Source: Bacteroidaceae bacterium
GTDB lineage: Bacteria > Bacteroidota > Bacteroidia > Bacteroidales > Bacteroidaceae
Assembly (NCBI GenBank): GCA_024698925.1
Contig: JAILQO010000031.1
Coordinates: 1-64,000, forward strand
Direction: 5' to 3'
DNA: 64,000 nucleotides
The notes under the pieces were generated by a model, which worked only from the letters and a program-made list of their open reading frames with translations, made no database searches and had not been told where the DNA came from. A program made the translations under genes and the position numbers. Positions 41,743 through 55,610 of this stretch are shown piece after piece (the first letter of the stretch is position 1; each line of letters begins with the position of its first letter).

Positions 41743-44571
41743 TTACTGCTCCGGTTCCATGATGACACGGATGCGGTTGCGCTTCTTGAGGATGGACTTA
41801 GCCATCTGCTGGATATCCTTCGCGGTGATGCCCTGGACAATCGTCTCGTAGTCCTTACTGGAATCGTACTTGTAGCGAAGGATGCCGGCGATGCGTCTCA
41901 TCCAGTAGCCGTTCTCGCGCTGGTTCTGCGTGAAGGTCTTGAGCATGTATTCCTTGGCCTTGGTGATGCTCTCCTCTGCCGGACCGTTGGCAGCGACATC
42001 CTCGAGGACGTCCTGAACAATCTGCAGACAGGTGTCAGTCATCTCGGGCTTGATGGGGAATGATGACTCAAGCACATAGTAGGTCTTGTCATCGGCACCA
42101 CGGGTGATATCGCCGTCGGCACTGGTGCTGTAGGCGGCGCCGAGTTCTTCGCGAATCTTCTTGAGGTAGGTCTCGGCTACACAAGTGCCGAGGATGCTCA
42201 TAACAGCATCGTTCTTGACAGAGAGCTTGATGGGACCTGTCCAGACGCTGAGGAGTGTGGTCTGCGGCGTCTCCATCTTCTTCGTGAAGCGGTTGGTGAT
42301 GTCGCCCTTGGCGAAGCGCATACCATTGTCAACGGGCTTGTCGTTGCGCTTCATGATGGGCAGCGTAGCCAGATATTGCTTGGAGAGTTCACGGATCTGG
42401 TTCTCGTCGATGTTGCCGATGAAGAAGAAGGTGAAGTCCGAAGCGTCGGCGAAGCGGTCGGCATAGATCTGCATGATGCGGTCGTAATCGATGTCGTCCA
42501 CATCGGCCTCTGTGATGGGCACCGTCAGGGGATGGTGGTTGTAGAGGGTGGCCTGGATGCTGTCGCTGAAGGCAGCCTTCGGGTTGAGGTTCTTGTTACG
42601 CAGGGCCTCACGCAGGCTGGAGAGGTAGGAGGCTACAGCGTCGTTGTCCTTCTCACGCAGCTGGAAGTTGAGGTAGATGAGCTCGAACATGGTCTGTACG
42701 TCCTTCCTGGAGCTGTGACCACCCAGGCTCTCCTGGCGTGCGCCAACGTTGGCTCCGGCGCTGGCATTCTTGCCGGCCAGGGCCTTGGAGAGTTCTACTT
42801 GCGTGAAGCCACCCAGCTTGCTGCGTCCCATCACGCCGCCGAGGACGGCAAGGTTGATGCGGTCAGCAAGGCCGTAGCGGTTGGTACCGCCATCGCTCCA
42901 CGCAGTCATGCGGATTTCGTCGTCTTTGTAGTCGGTAGCCTTCATGACGACCTTCACGCCATTGCTGAGGGTGAGGATGGTGGAGCCACAGGGGCCGGGG
43001 ACTTCCTTCTTGATGGAACCAGCCGCGGGCAGGTCCTCAATCAGCGGACAGCTCTTCACGTTGTCCTCCCACGGGGTGAGCTCCTGCTGCTGAGCAGCAT
43101 GGATGGCATTGAGGAGTTGTTCTTCGGTAGGAATCACGAGGCCCTCCTTATCGGGGTTGACGCAGAAGACCACGAGGTTGGTATCTGTACGGGTAATGAG
43201 CTGCTTTACGAGCATCTGATAAGCCTGAACGGGGATATTAGGCAGAACCTGCTGTGCCAGCTGATACTCCACCTCAATGCCAGGAATGGCATCATTGTCG
43301 AGGAACGAACGATAGTACTCGCGGGCATAGGCGATGGACTTCTGCTTGTCGCGGTTGTTATACGCCTGCTCATAGTTGCTGAGCGCCTCGGCTACGGTGC
43401 GGTCGATCTCACCCTGTGTAAAGCCAAACTGATCCAGACGGTAGAGCTCTGCCATCACGGCCTGCACGGCCTCCTCGACGCGGCCCTCCTTGGGACTGAT
43501 GGTGACATTAAGGGCACCGGTAACCTTACTGGAAAGCAGGAAAGCGCCGTCGTCCACGCCAGCACCGCGATAAGGACACTCGGGCTTCAGAGCCAGTTCG
43601 CCCAGACGCTGGTTGAGGGCGCTGAGGGCTAAGTTCTTGCTCAACTCTTCAATATAAGTGGGAGCGAGGTTGCGGAGGCTGTCAGGAGTGGCGGGGTGCT
43701 TCAGCGAGATCATGACGACCTGAGAGGTCTGTTCGGGGTCCTTGTCGCTGACAACGATGGCCTCCGTGTTGTCAGGTACGCTGTAGTATTCGCGCTTGGC
43801 CACAAGCTGCTCTACCTTGATGGGTGCGAAGAGTTTCTGGATCTTACTTTCAATCTGATCTACGTTGATATCACCTACGACGATGATACCCTGAAGGTCA
43901 GGGCGATACCATTTGTGGTAGTAGGCGCGCAAGGTGTCGTGGGGGAATTCGTCCACCACCTCCATCAGTCCGATGGGGAAGCGGCGGCCGTAGCGGCTAT
44001 CGGACATCAGTTTCTCAAGGTGCTTGACCAGCACACGAGTCATACCGGTGTTGCGCATGCGCCATTCCTGATGGATCACGCCGCGTTCCTTGTCAATCTC
44101 CTTGCCGTCAAGTGACAGGCTGTTGCTCCAGTCGTGGAGAATCAACAGACAGGAGTCGATGGCTCCCTCGCGCGCAGGAACATTATCAATATTATACACC
44201 GTCTCCTCCACGCTGGTGTACGCATTGAGCTGGGCACCGAACTTCACGCCGATGCTCTCAAGGTAGTTGGTCAGCGAGCTGTCGGGGAAATGGGTCGTGC
44301 CGTTGAAGCACATGTGTTCCAAGAAGTGTGCGAGGCCGCGCTGGCTCTCTTCCTCCTGAATGGAACCCACCTTCTGGGCGATGTAAAAGAAGACTTGGTT
44401 CTTGGGCTCCTTGTTGTGACGAATGTAGTAAGTGAGTCCGTTGTCAAGATGTCCCACGCGAACCTGAGGATCGACAGGCAGCGGTTGCATCATTTGTTCC
44501 ATGTTTTGTGCTGAGGCAGCCAAGGAAGCAGCAAAAAGCACGATGGAAGCTAGAATTTTTGTTAGTTTCAT
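41743..44571 (-). CDS. M16 family zinc metallopeptidase (pitrilysin-like)
   Basis: HFLEHMCFNGT zinc motif; duplicated M16 domains. Confidence 0.93.
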   Translation of the reverse strand: MKLTKILASIVLFAASLAASAQNMEQMMQPLPVDPQVRVGHLDNGLTYYIRHNKEPKNQVFFYIAQKVGSIQEEESQRGLAHFLEHMCFNGTTHFPDSSLTNYLESIGVKFGAQLNAYTSVEETVYNIDNVPAREGAIDSCLLILHDWSNSLSLDGKEIDKERGVIHQEWRMRNTGMTRVLVKHLEKLMSDSRYGRRFPIGLMEVVDEFPHDTLRAYYHKWYRPDLQGIIVVGDINVDQIESKIQKLFAPIKVEQLVAKREYYSVPDNTEAIVVSDKDPEQTSQVVMISLKHPATPDSLRNLAPTYIEELSKNLALSALNQRLGELALKPECPYRGAGVDDGAFLLSSKVTGALNVTISPKEGRVEEAVQAVMAELYRLDQFGFTQGEIDRTVAEALSNYEQAYNNRDKQKSIAYAREYYRSFLDNDAIPGIEVEYQLAQQVLPNIPVQAYQMLVKQLITRTDTNLVVFCVNPDKEGLVIPTEEQLLNAIHAAQQQELTPWEDNVKSCPLIEDLPAAGSIKKEVPGPCGSTILTLSNGVKVVMKATDYKDDEIRMTAWSDGGTNRYGLADRINLAVLGGVMGRSKLGGFTQVELSKALAGKNASAGANVGARQESLGGHSSRKDVQTMFELIYLNFQLREKDNDAVASYLSSLREALRNKNLNPKAAFSDSIQATLYNHHPLTVPITEADVDDIDYDRIMQIYADRFADASDFTFFFIGNIDENQIRELSKQYLATLPIMKRNDKPVDNGMRFAKGDITNRFTKKMETPQTTLLSVWTGPIKLSVKNDAVMSILGTCVAETYLKKIREELGAAYSTSADGDITRGADDKTYYVLESSFPIKPEMTDTCLQIVQDVLEDVAANGPAEESITKAKEYMLKTFTQNQRENGYWMRRIAGILRYKYDSSKDYETIVQGITAKDIQQMAKSILKKRNRIRVIMEPEQ

Positions 44572-44612
44572 TGTATTTGTTTTTTACCTTATGATCAAAT
44601 AATTAGAAAGCT

Positions 44613-45056
44613 TTAGAACTCATGGGGTGACGTCAGGTTGCGACGTAGCTCCTCCAGCGGTTTCATGACGAAGTCACGTTCGTTCATGTGGGGATGGGGG
44701 ATGGTGAGTTCGGGCGTGTTGACAGTCTCGTCACCGTAGAGCAGGATGTCAATATCGATAGGACGGTCCGTGTAAGCTCCGCCAGGTTGCGTCTTTTCTG
44801 TACGTCCCAGTTGGCGCTCAATATCCTGTGTGGTGGCAAGCAGTTGCTCGGGTGTCAGGGTGGTGCGGTAGAGGGCTACGGCATTTAGAAATGCGTGGTC
44901 GGAGGTGAAGCCTTGTGGCTCCGTCTCAAAGAACGAAGAACAACGTACCAGTTGTCCCACATGCTGTATCATCAGTTCCAAAGCCTGCAGCAGCAAGGTG
45001 TGACGGTCGCCGAGGTTGCTGCCTAAGCCCAGATATACTTCAGTATAATTCTTCAT
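44613..45056 (-). CDS. folK: 2-amino-4-hydroxy-6-hydroxymethyldihydropteridine diphosphokinase
   Basis: YLGLGSNLGDR; RPIDIDILLYGD. Confidence 0.93.
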   Translation of the reverse strand: MKNYTEVYLGLGSNLGDRHTLLLQALELMIQHVGQLVRCSSFFETEPQGFTSDHAFLNAVALYRTTLTPEQLLATTQDIERQLGRTEKTQPGGAYTDRPIDIDILLYGDETVNTPELTIPHPHMNERDFVMKPLEELRRNLTSPHEF

Positions 45057-45069
45057 CTGTCGCTTTTCA

Positions 45070-46134
45070 TTAGTCTTTGAGAATCAGCATAGCATCACCA
45101 TAAGTGCCGAAGCGATAGCGATGGTCGCGAATGGCTTCCTTATAGGCCTTCATGACCAAGTCGTAGCCACCAAAAGCGCAGGCTATCATCAACAGGGTGG
45201 AGTAAGGCATATAGAAATTAGCAACCATACAGTTGGCGATACCGAAATCGTAGGGCGGGTAGATGAACTTGTTGGTCCAGCCGTCAAACTCCTTGAGTTG
45301 CATGTCGGCACCGATGGCCGTCTCCAACACGCGTTGAACAGTGGTGCCCACAGCACAGATACGGTGGCCTCCAGCCTTGGCTGCATTGACGATGCGGCAG
45401 GCCTCTGCACCTACATGCATTTCCTCGCTTTCCATCTTGTGCTTGGAAAGGTCTTCCACGTCAATCTCGCGGAAATTGCCGAGGCCGCAATGCATGGTCA
45501 CGAAGGCCATCTCGATACCTTTGATCTCCATGCGCTTCAACAGGTTCTTGGAGAAATGCAGACCAGAGGTGGGCGCCGTGACGGCACCTTCGTTCTTCGC
45601 AAACACGCATTGGAAGTTCTCCATATCCTCGGGCTCAGCTTTGCGCGAGATGATATGTTTGGGCAGCGGAGCCTCGCCTAAAGCATAAAGGGACTCCTTG
45701 AACTCCTCGTGCGGGCCGTCGTAGAGGAAGCGTAGAGTGCGTCCGCGGCTCGTGGTGTTGTCAATGACTTCAGCCACCATGCTCTCGTCCTCGCCAAAGT
45801 AGAGTTTGTTGCCGATACGGATCTTACGGGCAGGCTCTACGAGGACATCCCACAGGCGCAGCTCTTTGTTGAGCTCGCGCAACAGAAACACCTCGATTTT
45901 GGCACCCGTCTTCTCCTTGTTGCCCTCCAGACGTGCAGGGAACACTTTCGTGTCGTTGAAGACGAAGGCATCCTTATCATCAAAGTAGTCCAGGATGTCG
46001 TAGAAGTTGTCTCGATGCTCAATCACACCGCTTTTCGTGTGCAATACCATGAGGCGACAATCATCGCGGAACGGAGTCGGATACTGGGCAATGCGGTCGT
46101 TCTCAAGACGGAACTTGAACTGCGAGAGCTTCAT
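45070..46134 (-). CDS. queA: S-adenosylmethionine:tRNA ribosyltransferase-isomerase
   Basis: [43 protein letters not shown]. Confidence 0.93.
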   Translation of the reverse strand: MKLSQFKFRLENDRIAQYPTPFRDDCRLMVLHTKSGVIEHRDNFYDILDYFDDKDAFVFNDTKVFPARLEGNKEKTGAKIEVFLLRELNKELRLWDVLVEPARKIRIGNKLYFGEDESMVAEVIDNTTSRGRTLRFLYDGPHEEFKESLYALGEAPLPKHIISRKAEPEDMENFQCVFAKNEGAVTAPTSGLHFSKNLLKRMEIKGIEMAFVTMHCGLGNFREIDVEDLSKHKMESEEMHVGAEACRIVNAAKAGGHRICAVGTTVQRVLETAIGADMQLKEFDGWTNKFIYPPYDFGIANCMVANFYMPYSTLLMIACAFGGYDLVMKAYKEAIRDHRYRFGTYGDAMLILKD

Positions 46135-46165
46135 GTTGGCAGTGATGTTGTTGATCATATCTCTT

Positions 46166-47002
46166 TTATTTATTGTTGTTATTCATTTCATCATCTTCGA
46201 TGGTCTGTTGTTCAAGCCATGCAGGGAAAGCATACATCGTCATGCAATCCTCTACGCGGACATCGCCAACACGCGTGCGACGTAGGGCTGTCAGGTGGGC
46301 TCCGCTACCCAAGGCCTGACCGATGTCGCGAGCCAAAGCGCGGATATAAGTGCCTTTGGAGCAGACAACGCGAATGGTGATGGAGGGATAGGCCTCCGTG
46401 TCTGTCGGCGTTGCAGGTGAGTGGAGAAACGCCTTGTTACGCATTCCCGTGCGGGGTAAGGGCTCTCCTACCCCTCCTGTAGGAAGAGCTGGTGCGGTAC
46501 CTACAAGTGCGCAATCCACCAATTCTATTTCATCGATAACCAACACCTTTGGCTTGAGCTCCACATCCTTCTCCTTGCGGGCGAGGTCATAGGCACGCTT
46601 GCCATCAACCTTCACGGCAGAATAGGAGGGAGGAATCTGTTCGATGCGTCCGAGGAATGACTGGAGAACACGCTCCACTTGCTCGCGCGTGATGTGCTCC
46701 GTGGGGTAGTAGGCGTCGATGGGATGTTCAAGGTCAAAGCTCGGCGTGGTAGCGCCGAGGCGTAGCGTGGCGACATACTCTTTCGTGTGAGCCTGCAACT
46801 CGTCAATGCGCTTGGTGGCTCTACCCGTGCAGACTATCATGACACCTGTGGCCAATGGGTCAAGAGTGCCTGCATGCCCCACCTTCAGCTTCTTGGTAGC
46901 AAGGCGCCTGCACAACTGCCAACGCACCTTGTTGACCACATCGAAGGAAGTCCAACGATACGGCTTGTCTATATAGAGTATTTCGCCTGCCCGAAAATTC
47001 AT
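46166..47002 (-). CDS. truB: tRNA pseudouridine(55) synthase with in-frame insert
   Basis: [31 protein letters not shown]; unusual [34 protein letters not shown] segment. Confidence 0.95.
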   Translation of the reverse strand: MNFRAGEILYIDKPYRWTSFDVVNKVRWQLCRRLATKKLKVGHAGTLDPLATGVMIVCTGRATKRIDELQAHTKEYVATLRLGATTPSFDLEHPIDAYYPTEHITREQVERVLQSFLGRIEQIPPSYSAVKVDGKRAYDLARKEKDVELKPKVLVIDEIELVDCALVGTAPALPTGGVGEPLPRTGMRNKAFLHSPATPTDTEAYPSITIRVVCSKGTYIRALARDIGQALGSGAHLTALRRTRVGDVRVEDCMTMYAFPAWLEQQTIEDDEMNNNNK

Positions 47003-47866
47003 TTAGTCAACCATTACGAGTGAGTGGCCCGTCCAAAGGAGGGCGAGAATGACGATACCCACGATGATGCGATAGACACCGAAGGCCTTGAAACCGTATT
47101 TGGCCAAGAAATCAACGAACCATTTCATAGCCAGTAAAGCGACAACAAAGGCTACGACGCAGCCCAGCGCCAGCATCAGCAAGTTGTCACGTGTGGCCCA
47201 ACTGGCATCGGCTTCAGAGCCAAAGAACAACTGGAGCACATCGAGCGCTGTAGCGGCGGCCATTGTGGGAACGGCCAAGAAGAACGAGAATTCGGCAGCC
47301 GCGCGGCGTGTCAGCTTCTGAGCCATACCACCTACGATGGTGGCCATAGAACGTGAGACGCCAGGAATCATGGCGATGCATTGGAACAGACCGATACAAA
47401 ATGCGCGCTTCTCTGTGAGCTTCGTCTCTTCGCTACCCTTGTTGAACAAGCGGTCGCAGAACAGCATGAAGATACCGCCCACAACGAGCATGACAGCAAC
47501 CACTTCAACACTCTCGAGGAAACGGTCTATCAGGCCTGACATCTTGCCCAGGAAGCCTATTACGATGGCAGGAATAAAGGCCACAAGCAGCTTCCAGTAG
47601 AAATCCCATTTGTGCAGGAAAGCCTGCAACGGCGTACTGTCAGCTGGCGCAGGAGTGCGGTTCAAGCGGAAGAAGCGGTTCCAGTAGAGGCAGACAACAG
47701 AGAGGATGGCACCGAACTGGATGATAATCGTAAATGCCTTGACGAAAGGCGTGCTCTCCACGCCCAACAGGTTCTGCGTGATAATCATGTGACCTGTCGA
47801 GGACACGGGCAGGAACTCCGTCAGGCCCTCTACGATGGCAATGATGATAGTCTCAAAAGCGGTCAT
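47003..47866 (-). CDS. uppP: Undecaprenyl-diphosphatase
   Basis: [31 protein letters not shown]. Confidence 0.95.
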   Translation of the reverse strand: MTAFETIIIAIVEGLTEFLPVSSTGHMIITQNLLGVESTPFVKAFTIIIQFGAILSVVCLYWNRFFRLNRTPAPADSTPLQAFLHKWDFYWKLLVAFIPAIVIGFLGKMSGLIDRFLESVEVVAVMLVVGGIFMLFCDRLFNKGSEETKLTEKRAFCIGLFQCIAMIPGVSRSMATIVGGMAQKLTRRAAAEFSFFLAVPTMAAATALDVLQLFFGSEADASWATRDNLLMLALGCVVAFVVALLAMKWFVDFLAKYGFKAFGVYRIIVGIVILALLWTGHSLVMVD

Positions 47867-48126
47867 GCCTGTACCTCCTTCTCTTGCTGTTCCTCAACGG
47901 GCACCTCCTTGTCCTTGGGACGGTGCATGATGCCATAAACGATAAATGCGAAGCCAGCGAAGGTCACAGCTGGAGCCACCTTGATGCGCAACGCACTGAA
48001 GATCTCCGGGTTGAAAGCTTCCTCGGAAGAGCCTGAACCGGACATCAGGATGAGACCGATAATCACCACCGCCATGCCGATAGCCAGTAGCAAGTAATTC
48101 GTACGGTCAAATGCAAATTCTTTCAT
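47863..48126 (-). CDS. DUF3098-like small membrane protein
   Basis: Two TM segments; ATGA overlap with uppP; synteny between ftsX and uppP. Confidence 0.7.
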   Translation of the reverse strand: MKEFAFDRTNYLLLAIGMAVVIIGLILMSGSGSSEEAFNPEIFSALRIKVAPAVTFAGFAFIVYGIMHRPKDKEVPVEEQQEKEVQA

Positions 48127-48143
48127 ATTATGTTTATTTCTAA

Positions 48144-49013
48144 TTATTTATACATCTCCTTCTCCTTCATACGGAGGAAGTGGCCCACGCTGAGCCAAGT
48201 GCAAATCAACGTGAGGAGCAGACCTGCCACCAATACTGAGGCACCCATAATCGCAATGATGCGTGGTGTGATGATGGTTGTGATATACTCATCTTGCTGG
48301 AAGGCCCAGTAGATAGCGCCAAAGAGCAACGCGTCGGCCAGAACCGCTGCCGTGAGCCCGATGCCCAGACTCCGCTTGATAAACGGCCAGCGAATGAAGC
48401 CCCATGAGGCGCCAACAAGACGCATCGTATGGATCGTGAAACGTTGGGAATAGACACTCAAGCGTACGGTATTGTTAATGAGTACGATGGAAATCACCAT
48501 CAGTAACAGCGCCAGTACCGAAAGTACGATAGTCGCTTTCTGTAGCGTGTCGTTGAGGTTATCTACGATGTCACGCTGGTAAACGACATCCGTCACTTGC
48601 CACATGGCCTTCAGCTCCTTGGAGATCATGAGCAGGCTATCCGTGCAGGCATACTCGGCAGGCACCGTCATCTCAATACTTGCCGTATAGGGATTCTCGC
48701 CACCAAGGAACTCCGTGGGGTCAGTGCCCATACGCTCCATTTCCTCCTTCAGGGCCTGCTCCTTAGAGATGAGCGTCGTAGAACGCACGAATGGACAATC
48801 CTGTATGCGCATGTTGAAAGTATCGGCATCTTCCGTTGAGAGGTCATCGTCAAGCAACAACGTGACTGTCAGGTTCTCGCGTACGGAACGTGACAACTCG
48901 TTGGCACTGAAACCAAACAAGACTACCAAACCTAAAAGCAGTAGCACCAATGTCGTGGAGATACACGATGTCAGCCACTGGAAACCAAAACTCTTGTATT
49001 TAATCTTTTTCAT
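48144..49013 (-). CDS. ftsX: Cell division protein FtsX
   Basis: Four-TM topology, FTIHTMRLVGASWGFIRWPF motif. Confidence 0.85.
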   Translation of the reverse strand: MKKIKYKSFGFQWLTSCISTTLVLLLLGLVVLFGFSANELSRSVRENLTVTLLLDDDLSTEDADTFNMRIQDCPFVRSTTLISKEQALKEEMERMGTDPTEFLGGENPYTASIEMTVPAEYACTDSLLMISKELKAMWQVTDVVYQRDIVDNLNDTLQKATIVLSVLALLLMVISIVLINNTVRLSVYSQRFTIHTMRLVGASWGFIRWPFIKRSLGIGLTAAVLADALLFGAIYWAFQQDEYITTIITPRIIAIMGASVLVAGLLLTLICTWLSVGHFLRMKEKEMYK

Positions 49014-50407
49014 TATAATGACGTATTTTCTTCATTACCTATTAAAGTTGCAGAGGAACTGCTGGTAATCTTGACCATTACGCGGTCGCCGATGCGGTGG
49101 TCGCCGCGGTCGAAGACCACGACACGGTTCTGTTCCGTACGACCGAACAGCTGGTTCCTGCTGCGCTTACTGATTCCCTCGGCCAGCACTTCAACCACTT
49201 TTCCTACCTGTGCCGCATTGCGCTCTGCTGAGATCTCGTTCTGCAAGGCGATGAGCTCGTTCAGGCGGCGGATTTTCACCTCCTCGGGGATGTCGTCTGG
49301 TAGGTGCTTGCTGGCATAAGTGCCTGGTCGTTCGCTGTATTTAAACATGAAGGCAGAGTCATAACCCACCTCGCGCATCAGCGACAGCGACAGCTGGTGG
49401 TCCTCTTCGGTCTCGCCGCAGTAGCCCACAAAGATGTCTGTGGAGAGGCCACAATCAGGGATGATACGGCGGATGGCTGCCACACGCTCCAAGTACCACT
49501 CACGCGTGTATTTGCGGTTCATGCGCTTCAACACGGCATCCGAACCGCTCTGTACAGGCAGATGAATATGCTTACAAACATTCGGCTTTTCGGCGATTAC
49601 GCGTAGCGTCTCATCACTCATGTCCTTAGGATGACTCGTCGTGAACCGCACCCGCATCTCCGGCACAGCCTCTGCAACGCGACTCAATAACTCAGGGAAC
49701 GTAATTGTCCATTGTCCATTCTTCATGCGTGAAGCGTCCCTTTGGGCCGAGCGATCCATTGTCCATTGGTAGCTGTTTACATTCTGTCCCAGCAGCGTCA
49801 CCTCCTTGAAGCCGCGGTCACGCAAATCACGCACTTCACGCAGAATACTCTCGACATCGCGACTGCGCTCGCGCCCACGCGTATAAGGAACAATACAATA
49901 GTGGCAAAAATTATTGCAGCCACGCATGATGCTCACAAAGCCGCCAATCATGTTCGCATGCAGACGTTGAGGCACCACATCGCGGTATGTCTCTGTCATC
50001 GACAGCTCAACATCAATGGCCTTATGCCCTAATTCGGCCTGGGCAATCAAGTCCAGCAGGGCCATATACGAGTCCGGTCCGCAAACCAAATCCGCTCCAT
50101 ACTTGCTCGTCAAATCTTCCTTGACGCGCTCCGCCATGCAGCCCAGTACACCAATAATCAATGGGTTTGCCGTTCCCGAGTTTTCTTTCGAGGACCTTTT
50201 TCGCTTCACGCTCTGCAAGTATTCCAGACGTGAAAGGATTTTCTGTTCTGCGTTATCCCGTACGGAACAGGTGTTGAGAAAGACGGCATCTGCCTCGCCT
50301 ATCTGTTCCGTTATTTCGTAGCCTGCCATCTGCATGACCGATGCCACCACTTCGGAATCAGCAACATTCATCTGGCAGCCGTATGTCTCTATCAAGAGTT
50401 TCTTCAT
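49013..50407 (-). CDS. miaB: tRNA-2-methylthio-N6-dimethylallyladenosine synthase with in-frame insert
   Basis: ETYGCQMNVADSEV; GCNNFCHYCIVPYTRGRERSR radical SAM motif; VNSYQWTMDRSAQRDASRMKNGQWTIT insert. Confidence 0.96.
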   Translation of the reverse strand: MKKLLIETYGCQMNVADSEVVASVMQMAGYEITEQIGEADAVFLNTCSVRDNAEQKILSRLEYLQSVKRKRSSKENSGTANPLIIGVLGCMAERVKEDLTSKYGADLVCGPDSYMALLDLIAQAELGHKAIDVELSMTETYRDVVPQRLHANMIGGFVSIMRGCNNFCHYCIVPYTRGRERSRDVESILREVRDLRDRGFKEVTLLGQNVNSYQWTMDRSAQRDASRMKNGQWTITFPELLSRVAEAVPEMRVRFTTSHPKDMSDETLRVIAEKPNVCKHIHLPVQSGSDAVLKRMNRKYTREWYLERVAAIRRIIPDCGLSTDIFVGYCGETEEDHQLSLSLMREVGYDSAFMFKYSERPGTYASKHLPDDIPEEVKIRRLNELIALQNEISAERNAAQVGKVVEVLAEGISKRSRNQLFGRTEQNRVVVFDRGDHRIGDRVMVKITSSSSATLIGNEENTSL

Positions 50408-50494
50408 CCGTTTTTATGCTTATGAGCTCAAATTCGGGTGCAAAGATACAACCTCAAAATGCCGAAATCAAGTAAATTGCTAAAAAACTTGCAA

Positions 50495-50529
50495 AAACTT
50501 TAAACTTTAATCCTTAAACTATAAACTTT
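50495..50529. repeat. Five in-phase heptamers (AAACTTT type) upstream of tyrS promoter
   Basis: AAACTTT|AAACTTT|AATCCTT|AAACTAT|AAACTTT. Confidence 0.9.
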
Positions 50530-50530
50530 T

Positions 50531-50551
50531 ATGTACCTTTGCGCCCGCAAA
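50531..50551 (+). promoter_or_regulatory. Bacteroidetes-type -7 promoter box plus dyad for tyrS
   Basis: ATGTACCTTTGCGCCCGCAAA. Confidence 0.7.
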
Positions 50552-50619
50552 AACGCAAATCGCTTATTTGTAAATCGCAAAATAGTAAATCGTAAATCGT
50601 TAAATCGTAAATATAAAAG

Positions 50620-51921
50620 ATGAATTTCGTTCAAGAACTCACTTGGCGAGGCATGATCCATCAGATGATGCCTGGCACCGAAGAACTTCTCCAGAAAGAA
50701 CAAGTGACGGCCTATGTGGGCATTGACCCCACGGCCGACAGTCTTCATATCGGTCACCTCTGTGGTGTCATGATGCTGCGCCATCTGCAGCGCTGTGGCC
50801 ACAAGCCCATTGCCCTCTTGGGTGGTGCTACTGGCATGATTGGCGACCCCAGCGGCAAGAGTCAGGAGCGTAACCTCCTCGACGAGGAGACGCTGCGCCA
50901 CAACGTCAGCTGCATCCGCGAGCAGCTCTCACGCTTCCTCGACTTCGACAGCGATGCGCCCAATGCCGCAGAACTCGTGAACAACTACGACTGGATGAAG
51001 GACTTCACGTTCCTCAACTTCGCACGCGACATCGGTAAGTGCATCACCGTCAACTACATGATGGCCAAGGACAGCGTCAAGCGCCGCCTCAACGGCGAGT
51101 TCCAGGAGGGTATGTCCTTCACGGAGTTCACCTACCAGCTCCTGCAGGGCTATGACTTCCTGCACCTCTACGAGACCAAAGGCTGCAAGCTCCAGATGGG
51201 CGGCAGCGACCAATGGGGAAATATCACCACCGGTACGGAGCTGATCCGCCGCAAGTTGGGTGCTGAGAACGAGGCCTATGCCCTCACCTGCCCGCTCATC
51301 ACCAAGAGCGACGGCAAGAAGTTCGGCAAGACCGAACAGGGTAATATCTGGCTCGACCGCAACCGAACCACTCCCTACGTCTTCTACCAGTTCTGGCTCA
51401 ATGTGGGTGATGAGGAGGCTGAGCGCTACATCAAGATTTTCACTTCCTTGGACAAGGAGACCATCGATGCCCTCATCGAGGAGCACCGTCAGGATCCGGG
51501 TCGCCGAGTGCTGCAGAAGCGCCTGGCCGAGGAAGTAACCATCCTCGTGCATGGTCGCGAGGACTACGAGCTGGCCCTCGAAGCCTCTAACATCCTCTTC
51601 GGCAAAGCCACCAAGGAGAGCCTCGTCAAACTCGATGAGCAGACGCTACTTGATGTCTTCAGCGGTGTACCCCACTACACCATCAGCCGCAGCCTCCTCG
51701 AAGGCGAAGGCACCAAGGCCGTGGACCTCATGGCTGTAGAGACACAGTGCTTCCCCAGCAAGGGCGAAATGCGTAAGATGGCTCAGGGCGGCGGCGTCAG
51801 CCTCAACAAGGAGAAGCTGGCGCAGTTCGATCAGGCTGTTACCACAGCCGACCTTATTGACGGCCGCTACCTGCTTGTGCAGAAAGGCAAGAAGAACTAC
51901 TATTTGCTGATTGCAGAGTAA
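50620..51921 (+). CDS. tyrS: Tyrosyl-tRNA synthetase
   Basis: [22 protein letters not shown]-terminal S4-like domain. Confidence 0.97.
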   Translation: MNFVQELTWRGMIHQMMPGTEELLQKEQVTAYVGIDPTADSLHIGHLCGVMMLRHLQRCGHKPIALLGGATGMIGDPSGKSQERNLLDEETLRHNVSCIREQLSRFLDFDSDAPNAAELVNNYDWMKDFTFLNFARDIGKCITVNYMMAKDSVKRRLNGEFQEGMSFTEFTYQLLQGYDFLHLYETKGCKLQMGGSDQWGNITTGTELIRRKLGAENEAYALTCPLITKSDGKKFGKTEQGNIWLDRNRTTPYVFYQFWLNVGDEEAERYIKIFTSLDKETIDALIEEHRQDPGRRVLQKRLAEEVTILVHGREDYELALEASNILFGKATKESLVKLDEQTLLDVFSGVPHYTISRSLLEGEGTKAVDLMAVETQCFPSKGEMRKMAQGGGVSLNKEKLAQFDQAVTTADLIDGRYLLVQKGKKNYYLLIAE

Positions 51922-51941
51922 AATCAATCAGACAATCCTAT

Positions 51942-51987
51942 AAAAGAGAAAGAGCTATCGGAACCGCTTCGGTAGCTCTTTCTTTTA
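51942..51987 (+). terminator. Intrinsic terminator after tyrS
   Basis: AAAGAAAGAGCTA-type stem with TAGCTCTTTCTTTT. Confidence 0.7.
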
Positions 51988-52007
51988 ATTTTTAGAACCT
52001 GCCTTTA

Positions 52008-55052
<3,045 letters not shown>

Positions 55053-55610
55053 CTATCTGTCAATACACTCGTTTTTATAAGAAAAATTAAGATAATCGAA
55101 GCCGTAAATACAGACCGTTTGAACAAATCAGAGGGTGGTTTTTGCATTATCGCTATTAATAGTATTATTTTTCAGCTACATCAGGAAAAGTTTAAACGAG
55201 ACTATACCCTTTATTTACCAAAAGGCATTTTGTGGTTTACCTTTATCTGCGTGATCATTTACCAAAAACCACATGATACTTTACCATCAGGAGACATCCC
55301 GAATGAGTCAGATGGTAGACTTGACTACTTTGACCGATGGAATGGAAAGATATTGTGAAACATATGGACTATCAAAGAGGGCACAGAGTCTTTGTTTGGC
55401 CTATGTGACGAGACAAAATTTACGGCCTGCCTAAAGAGAAATTTCTCTTAGGCCTGTCAGTAAATTTTATATAGACATCGCGTAATTTATCGAAAACGGT
55501 AATGAAAACCCAAAATAGAGAAAAAATATGACAACGAGAGATAAGAAACCACGAATGGTATGGATCTTGCTCTAACAGCGATATGTCTCCTAATTGTTAT
55601 TGGTATGATA

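Noticed and set aside
42376-43632. 418-aa plus-strand ORF opposite M16 peptidase
   Set aside because: Mirror ORF of a conserved gene, Val/Leu/Gly-rich typical of antisense frames.
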